64,000 nucleotides of DNA from Candidatus Woesearchaeota archaeon. Lineage in GTDB: Archaea; Nanobdellota; Nanobdellia; Woesearchaeales; ARS49. Made by a program: the position numbers and the translations under genes. The notes below the pieces were generated by a model, which saw nothing but the letters and a program-made list of their open reading frames with translations, did no database searches and was not told the DNA's origin. The stretch covers positions 496,001 through 560,000 of the forward strand of contig JAHWHZ010000001.1 in assembly GCA_019322895.1 (NCBI GenBank), in the 5' to 3' direction. Positions 51,709 to 57,976 of the stretch are shown one piece after another. Numbering within the stretch: the first letter of the stretch is position 1; the number at the start of each line of letters is the position of its first letter.

Positions 51709-51858
51709 TTATCCCTCTTTTTCCTCGTTTTTTAATTTTTCAAGTGCAATCTCAATTAAGTGTGATTTGTTGCGGTATTTTGTTCTTTCCTTAGAAACCT
51801 TTTTTTCAATCCATTTGATAAGATCTTCATCAATTGTTGCAGATATTGGCTTTTTCAT
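51709..51858 (-). CDS. Ribbon-helix-helix (CopG-type) regulator, 49 aa
   Basis: A short minus-strand frame, ATG 51858 to TAA 51709, directly abutting the TadA-like gene. The product runs MKKPISATIDEDLIKWIEKK and continues with a helix-turn-helix RNKSHLIEIALEKLKN. A beta strand with alternating residues (ISATI), then two helices, with NKSHLIE in the turn region, is a typical ribbon-helix-helix fold. It probably binds operator DNA as a dimer. As first gene of the secretion operon it may autoregulate it. Its TATA box faces the divergent coiled-coil genes. Confidence 0.75.
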   Translation of the reverse strand: MKKPISATIDEDLIKWIEKKVSKERTKYRNKSHLIEIALEKLKNEEKEG

Positions 51859-51885
51859 CGTATTTTAAGCAAATAAAACATAATA

Positions 51886-51894
51886 TTTTATATA
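51886..51894 (-). promoter_or_regulatory. TATA box for RHH-tadA-tadC operon
   Basis: Minus-strand TATATAAAA, about 30-36 nt upstream of ATG 51858. The plus-strand TATA-like AAATATATAATAT (51918-51930) serves the divergent gene. Confidence 0.55.
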
Positions 51895-51997
51895 TTTTGT
51901 GTTTTTTGTTAAGATTAAATATATAATATATTATAAATGCCAACTACTATTGTATAGTTACACAAATTTATTATTAAAACCGCAATTAAACAAGGAA

Positions 51998-52438
51998 ATG
52001 GTAGACATATTTCAGAAAAAACCGCCTGTAGACGCAAAAAGAGAAGGCATTGCATCAATGCCAGAAGCTGCACCTATAACTGAAGACATGACTAGATTGA
52101 CTGCCAGGCTCAAGATTGCTGAGGAAAGATACGGCGAACTGAGAAAAAAGCTCTTGCTTATAGAGCAGAATATGCTCTCGCACCACAAGAAAGAGATGAA
52201 TGAGATAAAGCTTCTTAATTCAGATATAACTGAGATAAATTCCAGGATTAACATGATTGAAGACAGGATATTGATGATTGTAAAAGAATTAAAGCTGACT
52301 GCAAGAAAAGAAGATATTGCTGTCATGAAAAAATATGTTGAATTATGGAATCCTATGCGTTTTGCGACAAAAGAGCAGGTTGAGAATATTGTGAAAGAAG
52401 CCCTTGGAAAAGAAAAAGAGCCTGCCAAAAAAGAGTAA
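51998..52438 (+). CDS. Coiled-coil protein, ArlC/D/E-like
   Basis: 146 residues from ATG 51998 (AAGGA just upstream); the long upstream frame is AT-rich leader. After a disordered start (MVDIFQKKPPVDAKREG), residues 30-115 form a heptad-rich coil (LKIAEERYGELRKKLLLIEQ). The C-terminus contains VELWNPMRFATKEQVENIV, a W-N-P / T-x-E-x-V pattern that resembles the domain of archaellum accessory proteins FlaC/D/E. Divergent from the TadA-like operon. A cytoplasmic structural partner of the ATPase is likely by context. Confidence 0.6.
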   Translation: MVDIFQKKPPVDAKREGIASMPEAAPITEDMTRLTARLKIAEERYGELRKKLLLIEQNMLSHHKKEMNEIKLLNSDITEINSRINMIEDRILMIVKELKLTARKEDIAVMKKYVELWNPMRFATKEQVENIVKEALGKEKEPAKKE

Positions 52439-52485
52439 AGTTTATAAAATAAAATATTAATTTAATTTTAAAAAAGAGGTAAAAC

Positions 52486-53133
52486 ATGGCAATACTAGAT
52501 ATTTTCAAGACAAAGAAGAAAAAAGCACCTCCTTCTCCACCGCCGCCATATCCTGGCGGAGAGACTGCTGCTGCACCAGCTGGAGAGCTGCCTATTGAGC
52601 AGGTTCGTTCTTTAAAACAGCAGAACATGACAAATGATCAGATAATAGATACGTTGCAGGGCCAGGGCTATGGCTTTAGAGAGATTCATGATGCTATCAC
52701 GCAGGTAGATACAGGTATGCCTGCAGGTCCTGTTGAAGAGGTTCCTGGAATGCCTCCTCCTTCGCCTGTTCCTTCTTTTGCAGAAAGAAGAGAAGCCCCT
52801 TCTGAGAATGTTGAAGAGATTGCAGAATCTATTGTTGAAGAGAAGTGGAGTGATTTCATGAAAGAGCTTGGCAAGATGAATGACTGGAAAGAGAAAGCAG
52901 AAGCGCGCATAGCTAAGGTAGAGCAGAGCTTGCGTGATTTGAAAGATGATGTTGAAAACCTGCACAAGGCAATTGTAGCAAAGATCAGTGATTATGACAA
53001 GAATCTTTTGGATGTAGGCACAGAGATAAAAGCAATGGAAAAAGTCTTTCAGAAAGTTCTTCCTGAACTTACCGGCAGCGTCTCAGAACTTAGCAGGATA
53101 ACTAAAGGAATTAAAAAGAAGAAAAAAGAATAA
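52486..53133 (+). CDS. Coiled-coil protein with Pro-rich N-terminus
   Basis: 215 residues. N-terminal Lys/Pro-rich segment (KKKKAPPSPPPPYPGG), then a helical module VRSLKQQNMTNDQII / GYGFREIHDAI similar in shape to the module at the N-terminus of the ABC ATPase (32773). A Pro-rich linker and a long coiled coil (about residues 115-205, KVEQSLRDLKDDVENLHKAI) follow, ending in Lys. It has its own ribosome-binding site, GAGGT. Probably a second cytoplasmic accessory of the assembly machine. Convergent with the membrane-protein trio. Confidence 0.6.
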   Translation: MAILDIFKTKKKKAPPSPPPPYPGGETAAAPAGELPIEQVRSLKQQNMTNDQIIDTLQGQGYGFREIHDAITQVDTGMPAGPVEEVPGMPPPSPVPSFAERREAPSENVEEIAESIVEEKWSDFMKELGKMNDWKEKAEARIAKVEQSLRDLKDDVENLHKAIVAKISDYDKNLLDVGTEIKAMEKVFQKVLPELTGSVSELSRITKGIKKKKKE

Positions 53134-53134
53134 G

Positions 53135-53698
53135 CTATTTGATTCTCTGCGACAGTTTCTGTATTGTGAATAATGCGATTAATAGCAATAATACCATTCC
53201 AAGCATTTTAGGATGGAATAATGTTGTCCAGAATCCTGCCTGCTCGCCTCCTTCAGGCGCTGCTGCTACAGTGGCATTGTCTTCTGTTAATGGGATGAAT
53301 CCTTCTTCTTGTGAAATCACTGTTGTCAGTGAGCCTATGCTTATGATTAAGACAAGTGCAAGAATCCAGTAGCCAAAGTCAGTTGCATATTTTCCTTTTG
53401 TTATTGTCTCAATAATTGTGTCTTCTTTTATTCCAAAGGCAACATACGCCATGAAGACCAGTAGCATGAACACAAATAATAGCACAAACCAAGGGGCCAT
53501 CATGTTTATTGTCTTTATGACAATAGGATTAAACAAGGCAAGCACTGCAAGTGCAAAAGAAAGTATGAACGCAAGTGCCTGGTTTTCCTTGAAAATCTTT
53601 ATCCTTGTGAGAACCACATATCCTATCACCAAGATAAGCAGAAAAGGAAAAATCAAGTCAAATTTTTGCAATAATCCAATATCAAGAGGTGTTGCCAT
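53135..53698 (-). CDS. Polytopic membrane protein, trio member 3
   Basis: 187 residues, about five membrane segments. It begins LLQKFDLIFPFLLILVIGYV, the same opening as its two upstream neighbours (Q-K/W-x-G-I-x-D/F-x-x-x-P-F-L/I-L-x-F/V). No charged catalytic motif. Stop abuts the coiled-coil gene. Third gene of a minus-strand operon of three paralogues. Likely an envelope partner of the TadA/TadC machine; no named family is recognised. Confidence 0.65.
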   Translation of the reverse strand: MATPLDIGLLQKFDLIFPFLLILVIGYVVLTRIKIFKENQALAFILSFALAVLALFNPIVIKTINMMAPWFVLLFVFMLLVFMAYVAFGIKEDTIIETITKGKYATDFGYWILALVLIISIGSLTTVISQEEGFIPLTEDNATVAAAPEGGEQAGFWTTLFHPKMLGMVLLLLIALFTIQKLSQRIK

Positions 53699-53699
53699 T

Positions 53700-54281
53700 T
53701 TATTCTCCGCCTTCTTTTAATTTTGTGAACCAGTCTCTTAGCGTGTCTGGCCAGCTTTTTGTTGTGGTTTCCAGGGTAACATACCAGAATACTATTGCAA
53801 ACACCACAAGTATCACAATCAATGACTGCAGCTGAGGGTCCATGTAGCTTAAGACAGGCACTGTGATTATGTTTGACATGAATATTCCGATAAGGATTAT
53901 TGCTGCAACGATTGCAGCTACTCCTGAGACAGCTGTCTTTTCAGGCCATTTGCCCCATATCATTCCAAGCACTATGAGAAGCATTAATGCTGCCACAATT
54001 AATAACACTACTTCTGGAAGCGCATTGTTGATTATTAAAACCACGTCTGCTCCAGGCGGATATGTTCCCATTACGTGCGGTATGACAACCATTAATGAGA
54101 TAGCAACTGAAATGATTGCATTAAACCGCTTGCTTGCTGTTCCAAACAGGTTTATTTTGGATAATACTGCGAAAAGTATTGTAAAGATTAATATGAATGG
54201 TATCAACAAGTCAAATATTCCCCATTGCTGGAAATAGTAAAATACGTCTTGAAATGCGCCTCCTGCGTATTGGAATAACAT
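53700..54281 (-). CDS. Polytopic membrane protein, trio member 2
   Basis: 193 residues from ATG 54281; GAGGTG upstream acts as ribosome-binding site and overlaps an in-frame GTG at 54293 that I do not use. QQWGIFDLLIPFILIFTILF opens it, like the other two members. About five membrane segments, no conserved polar motif. The stop-to-start gap to the next gene is one base. Function unknown; duplicated core suggests a hetero-oligomeric membrane complex. Confidence 0.65.
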   Translation of the reverse strand: MLFQYAGGAFQDVFYYFQQWGIFDLLIPFILIFTILFAVLSKINLFGTASKRFNAIISVAISLMVVIPHVMGTYPPGADVVLIINNALPEVVLLIVAALMLLIVLGMIWGKWPEKTAVSGVAAIVAAIILIGIFMSNIITVPVLSYMDPQLQSLIVILVVFAIVFWYVTLETTTKSWPDTLRDWFTKLKEGGE

Positions 54282-54296
54282 TTTGATAAACACCTC

Positions 54297-54872
54297 TTAT
54301 TCTTTGCCTTCTCCTTCTTTTTTTCCGCCTGGCGGCGAGACCATCAGCCACACAAATACGATTATGCCTATTATCAATATTACAGATGCCACTGCTGTGC
54401 TTGTCCAGAACTGCCCTATAAGCCCGATAAGCGCCTCAAGCCAGGAATATCCTTCGCTTGTTTTTATTGCATGAAGGAATATCGCTACAATGCCCAGGAA
54501 CATTATTGTCATGAATAAGTATCTCCAGAATCCTTTTTCAAGTGCCACATCTTCTTCTTTTCCAAAGAATGTTCCTATAAGCATCAGGAAAAACACTGAG
54601 AGCAATAATAATACTATTATCTGCGATGAAACCTGTGTTATCGCTGCAACTATCTGGCTTGATGCAACAACAAGGAAGCCCATCACAAACGCAATCATTG
54701 CATTGAGATTTTTTCTGGTGTAGGACTTGTTCTCTATTGTTTCCATGCCAAGAATTTTTGTCTTTTCAAGTATTGCAAATACAATTGTGAATGTAAGCAA
54801 GAACGGCAGTACAACGTCATATATTCCTATTTTTTGCAAAAAACCTATTACATTACTTAAAACTGATGCCAT
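54297..54872 (-). CDS. Polytopic membrane protein, trio member 1
   Basis: 191 residues. LQKIGIYDVVLPFLLTFTIV opens it, followed by VFAILEKTKILG (compare FAVLSKINLFG in member 2), so the three genes arose by tandem duplication. About five membrane segments and an acidic/Lys C-terminal tail. A minus-strand TTTATATATATTAAAG (54922-54907) and a GAAGGGAT ribosome-binding site precede the ATG. First gene of the trio operon; repeat copy C lies further upstream. Confidence 0.65.
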   Translation of the reverse strand: MASVLSNVIGFLQKIGIYDVVLPFLLTFTIVFAILEKTKILGMETIENKSYTRKNLNAMIAFVMGFLVVASSQIVAAITQVSSQIIVLLLLSVFFLMLIGTFFGKEEDVALEKGFWRYLFMTIMFLGIVAIFLHAIKTSEGYSWLEALIGLIGQFWTSTAVASVILIIGIIVFVWLMVSPPGGKKEGEGKE

Positions 54873-54949
54873 TTCTATCCCTTCTTTTTAATACAGAAAA
54901 AATTCTCTTTAATATATATAAACCTTTCGCTCTATTATTGTCAATAATG

Positions 54950-55044
54950 GCAATGCTGCCTTGCGAAGTTCTCTGGATTATATGCCTGCTTTGATAAATC
55001 TGGCTTGCACGCGATTTAAGCAGCGTAACGAAGCGCAGCATTGC
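54950..55044 (+). repeat. Palindromic element copy C (reference copy)
   Basis: 95 nt between divergent promoters. Perfect 10-bp outer stem GCAATGCTGC/GCAGCATTGC (54950-54959/55035-55044), a 3-nt CTT bulge, GC pairs, a symmetric internal loop GAA/GAA (GCGAAGTT opposite AACGAAGC), an inner CTGCTT/AAGCAG stem (54986-54991/55018-55023) and the core TTGATAAATCTGG. Ends 45 bp before ATG 55089. Confidence 0.75.
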
Positions 55045-55057
55045 TTTAAATCAAAAG

Positions 55058-55066
55058 TTTTATATT
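55058..55066 (+). promoter_or_regulatory. TATA box for translin operon
   Basis: TTTATATTC 31 nt upstream of ATG 55089 and 13 bp after repeat copy C. Confidence 0.55.
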
Positions 55067-55088
55067 CTTTCGCTTTATAAATACCTTC

Positions 55089-55673
55089 ATGATAAACAAA
55101 AAATCATTTGCAGCAATGCGCAAGGAGATTGAGACATTTGATGCGCTTAGAGAACAGCTTATCAAGACTTCAAGGGATTTATTGAAGCTTTCAAAGTCTG
55201 CTATTTATTCTATCCACAGGCACAAGATTTCAGAAGCTCTGGCGCAGCTCACAAAAGCAAAGACAGTCATCAAGAAGCTCAAGGCGCTCATCAAGAAAAA
55301 CAGCATGCTGGCCAATGTTGGCGCTTATTCAGAAGCTCTTGAGGAATATGTTGAAGCTGCCTGCTATTACGGATTTATCAAGAAGAACAAGCTTCCAACT
55401 GCAAAAGAGCTTGGTGTTGAGACAACTGTTTATTTGCAGGGAGTATGCGATTTGGTTGGAGAATTGGTTAGGAAGGCAATCAACTCCAGCATCAAGGGGG
55501 AGTTCAAGACAGCTCTTAAGATTCGCGAGTTTGTTGCAGATATCCATTCAGAGTTGATGATGTTTGATTTCAGGAATATTCCTGTCCGCAGGAAGTTTGA
55601 CTCAATTAAATACGGCTTGGATAAATTAGAAAATCTTATTCTTGAGCTTAAGTTGAAGAAGAAGATAAAATGA
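55089..55673 (+). CDS. Translin family protein
   Basis: 194 residues, all helical. LREQLIKTSRDLLKLSKSAI at the start, EEYVEAACYYGFI, GVETTVYLQGVCDLVGELVR, then MFDFRNIPVRRKFDSIKYGL are the translin/TRAX family landmarks. Archaeal translins form octameric shells that bind RNA or single-stranded DNA; the RNase acidic triad of TRAX is not obvious here. Downstream M29 aminopeptidase is coupled by ATGA overlap. TATA box at 55058 supports a leaderless start. Confidence 0.85.
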   Translation: MINKKSFAAMRKEIETFDALREQLIKTSRDLLKLSKSAIYSIHRHKISEALAQLTKAKTVIKKLKALIKKNSMLANVGAYSEALEEYVEAACYYGFIKKNKLPTAKELGVETTVYLQGVCDLVGELVRKAINSSIKGEFKTALKIREFVADIHSELMMFDFRNIPVRRKFDSIKYGLDKLENLILELKLKKKIK

Positions 55674-56617
55674 GAAGAGCAGCGCGCATTGCCCTTACTC
55701 AATGTATGGGTGTTAAAAAGAAAGATTCTGTATTGATTGTTACAGACAAACTTAAAAAGAAGATTGCAGAGGTTTTTTTCTATGAGGCGATTCCTCTTGC
55801 AAGGCATGTCATGCTTGTAACTATTCCTATCGGCAGGATTCATGGTGAGGAGCCTCCTAAATTAGTCGGCGAGACCATGAAAAAATATGATGTTTGCCTT
55901 TTGATTACAACAATGTCCCTTTCTCACACAAATGCAAGAAAAGCTGCATCAAGAAAAGGCGCAAGAATGGCTTCCATGCCGGGCATAACAAAAGACATGA
56001 TGAAGAGATGCATCCCTGTTGATTATGATAAGATCACCAAGACAAACAAAAAAATACTGCGGCTTGCAAAGAAAAAGACAAAAGTAAGGGTAACTACTGC
56101 AAAAGGGACAGACATATCTTTTGTTGTGCAGAATATTAAGGGAGATACTGAAGGAGATAACGGTATTTACCGAAAAAAAGGAGCTTTTGGCAATCTTCCT
56201 GCCGGAGAAGTTTGCTGGGCGCCGAAGGAGGGCAAGACTAACGGCGTTTTTGTTGTTGATGCATCTATGTTTGATGAAAAGATGAAAAAGCCTATTACAA
56301 TAAAAGTAAAAAACGGCTATGCTTGTGAGATTACAGGCGGTGCGCAGGCAAAAAAACTATTGAAGATGATAAAGCCTTTGGGAAAATCAGCTTTTAACAT
56401 TGCAGAATTAGGCATCGGCACTAATCCTAAGGCAAAAATCACAGGAAATGTTCTTGAGGATGAGAAAGCTAGCAGGACATGCCACATCGCTCTTGGAAAC
56501 AACACAGGATTAGGCGGAAAGATTTATGCTAAATGCCATCTTGACGGTGTCATTAAAAAACCAACTATCTTCTTTGACAACAAGTGTATTATTAAGAACG
56601 GTAGACTTTTGATTTAA
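55670..56617 (+). CDS. M29-like metallo-aminopeptidase
   Basis: 315 residues. The C-terminal half holds the M29 motif order: LPAGEVCWAP (first Glu), NIAELGIGTNP (second Glu), EDEKA--TCHIALGNNTGLGG (His) and KCHLDGVIKKPTIFFD (His and Asp), which bind the two metals in this exopeptidase family. The N-terminal half is an alpha-beta domain. Would trim N-terminal residues from peptides in the cytoplasm. Shorter than typical bacterial M29 (about 410 residues), like other archaeal members. Its stop codon lies inside a perfect 11-bp hairpin. Confidence 0.8.
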   Translation: MRRAARIALTQCMGVKKKDSVLIVTDKLKKKIAEVFFYEAIPLARHVMLVTIPIGRIHGEEPPKLVGETMKKYDVCLLITTMSLSHTNARKAASRKGARMASMPGITKDMMKRCIPVDYDKITKTNKKILRLAKKKTKVRVTTAKGTDISFVVQNIKGDTEGDNGIYRKKGAFGNLPAGEVCWAPKEGKTNGVFVVDASMFDEKMKKPITIKVKNGYACEITGGAQAKKLLKMIKPLGKSAFNIAELGIGTNPKAKITGNVLEDEKASRTCHIALGNNTGLGGKIYAKCHLDGVIKKPTIFFDNKCIIKNGRLLI

Positions 56618-56629
56618 ACAAAAGTCTAC
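56601..56629 (+). terminator. Perfect 11-bp hairpin across stop codon
   Basis: GTAGACTTTTG (56601-56611) and CAAAAGTCTAC (56619-56629), loop containing the TAA stop of the aminopeptidase gene. Confidence 0.45.
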
Positions 56630-56631
56630 TC

Positions 56632-56675
56632 TCCTGAACTTTTGCTAAAATCTTATGTAATACAAAAGTTCAGGA
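56632..56675 (+). terminator. Perfect 13-bp hairpin, second of a pair
   Basis: TCCTGAACTTTTG (56632-56644) and CAAAAGTTCAGGA (56663-56675) with an 18-nt loop, 2 nt after the first hairpin. Both share ACTTTTG/CAAAAGT. Confidence 0.45.
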
Positions 56676-56714
56676 ATAGAAAACTTTTAATATGATGCTT
56701 CCTTCTTTTTTATC

Positions 56715-56721
56715 GAGGTGA
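56715..56721 (+). promoter_or_regulatory. Shine-Dalgarno for lipoprotein start 56726
   Basis: GAGGTGA 4 nt before ATG 56726. Confidence 0.6.
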
Positions 56722-56725
56722 TTTT

Positions 56726-57325
56726 ATGAAAAGACTGTTTTTTATTCTGCTGCTATTCTTAATAGCGTGCACAGTGGAATCACCAACAATATCCAATAAT
56801 GCTGAGGTGAATGATATGGCAAAGGTTTTATTTGTGATTGCGCATGATGGTTTTCGCGATGAAGAATGCTTTGAGCCAAAAGATGTCCTGAAAGACCAGG
56901 AAGTGATTATTGCAAGCACTGAGACAACTCCTGCAAAAGGTGCTCTTGGGGGAGAGATAATGCCGGATATAACAATTGATGAAGCATTTGACAGAATAAA
57001 TGAGTTTGATGCAGTTGTATTTGTCGGGGGCCCGGGTGCAAAAGTCTATTTTGAAAATCCAACAGCGCACAAGATTGCGCAAAATGCAAAGAATGTTCTT
57101 GCAGCTATCTGCATTGCTCCTGTGACATTGGCTAAAGCCGGCGTGTTGAAAAGCAAGAAGGCAACTGTTTGGGATGACGGCCAAGGAACGCAGGCAAAGA
57201 TTCTTGAGGACAATGGCGCAGCTTATGTTGCAGAAGATGTTGTTGTTGACGGAAACATAGTCACTGCGAGCGGCCCCAAGGCTGCAAAGAAATTTGGAGA
57301 GGCAATTCTTGCAAAGCTGGAATGA
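56726..57325 (+). CDS. DJ-1/PfpI family protein with lipoprotein signal
   Basis: 199 residues. Residues 1-15 (MKRLFFILLLFLIAC) form a lipoprotein signal with lipobox LIAC, then a 15-residue linker and a complete DJ-1/PfpI domain beginning MAKVLFVIAHDGFRDEE. The nucleophile elbow AAICIAP carries Cys 129; the acidic partner region is FRDEECFEP. Family members act as glyoxalases, deglycases, chaperones or peptidases; the activity here is unknown. A second GAGGTGA precedes an internal ATG at 56816, so a cytosolic form of 169 residues may also be made. ATGATG overlap with the next gene. Confidence 0.85.
   Translation: MKRLFFILLLFLIACTVESPTISNNAEVNDMAKVLFVIAHDGFRDEECFEPKDVLKDQEVIIASTETTPAKGALGGEIMPDITIDEAFDRINEFDAVVFVGGPGAKVYFENPTAHKIAQNAKNVLAAICIAPVTLAKAGVLKSKKATVWDDGQGTQAKILEDNGAAYVAEDVVVDGNIVTASGPKAAKKFGEAILAKLE
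56804..56810 (+). promoter_or_regulatory. Internal Shine-Dalgarno before ATG 56816
   Basis: GAGGTGA 5 nt before an in-frame ATG at which the canonical DJ-1 domain begins; identical to the site at 56715. Confidence 0.55.
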
Positions 57326-57951
57326 TGGAGCCAAAGATTGAATGGTTGGGTCATGCATCTTTCAGGATCAGCGACAGCAAGATTATTTACATTGATCCTT
57401 TTCAGCTGAAGAGTCCTGAAGCAGATGCTGACATTATTTTTGTCACGCACGAGCATTTTGACCACTGCAGTATTGATGATATTGCAAAGCTTGTAACCCC
57501 GAATACGATTATTGTCACTGTTCCTGACTGCCAGAGCAAGTTGTCCAGCCTGCAGTTCAAGAAATTTGTTCTTGTTGAGCCAGACAAGGTGTGTGATGTT
57601 GAAGGCGTCAAGGTAGAGACTGTTCCTGCGTATAATACAAATAAGAAATTCCATCCAAAAGACAATAACTGGGTTGGTTTTATTCTCACAGTTGATGGCA
57701 AGAGGATTTATCACGCAGGCGATACTGATTATATTCCTGAAATGAATGAGTTGAAGGATATTGATTTTGCTCTTGTTCCGGTTTCTGGCACTTATGTCAT
57801 GACTGCAGAAGAAGCTGCAAAAGCTGTTAACAAATTCAAGCCAAAGGTTGCAATTCCAATGCATTATGGAAGCATTGTTGGAGAGAAGTCAGATGCAGAT
57901 AAGTTCAAGGAACTTGCAGAGTGTGAAGTGCGCATTTTGGAAAAGGTTTAA
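57322..57951 (+). CDS. Metal-dependent hydrolase, UPF0173-like metallo-beta-lactamase fold
   Basis: 209 residues. IEWLGHASFRI at the N-terminus, FVTHEHFDHCS (HxHxDH zinc motif), YHAGDTDYIPEM (Asp ligand) and VAIPMHYGSI (final His) match the UPF0173/YtkL group of metallo-beta-lactamase-fold hydrolases. Cytoplasmic, substrate unknown. Starts within the DJ-1 stop (ATGATGG), so the two are co-transcribed. Length fits the family. Confidence 0.87.
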   Translation: MMEPKIEWLGHASFRISDSKIIYIDPFQLKSPEADADIIFVTHEHFDHCSIDDIAKLVTPNTIIVTVPDCQSKLSSLQFKKFVLVEPDKVCDVEGVKVETVPAYNTNKKFHPKDNNWVGFILTVDGKRIYHAGDTDYIPEMNELKDIDFALVPVSGTYVMTAEEAAKAVNKFKPKVAIPMHYGSIVGEKSDADKFKELAECEVRILEKV

Positions 57952-57976
57952 ATATTGCTTCTCTTTTTTCTCGGTT

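Noticed and set aside
54950..55044. Canonical kink-turn or box C/D sRNA in the palindromic element
   Set aside because: The G-A pairs do not directly follow the 3-nt bulge, and no C (RTGATGA) or D (CTGA) box pair in the right order is visible.
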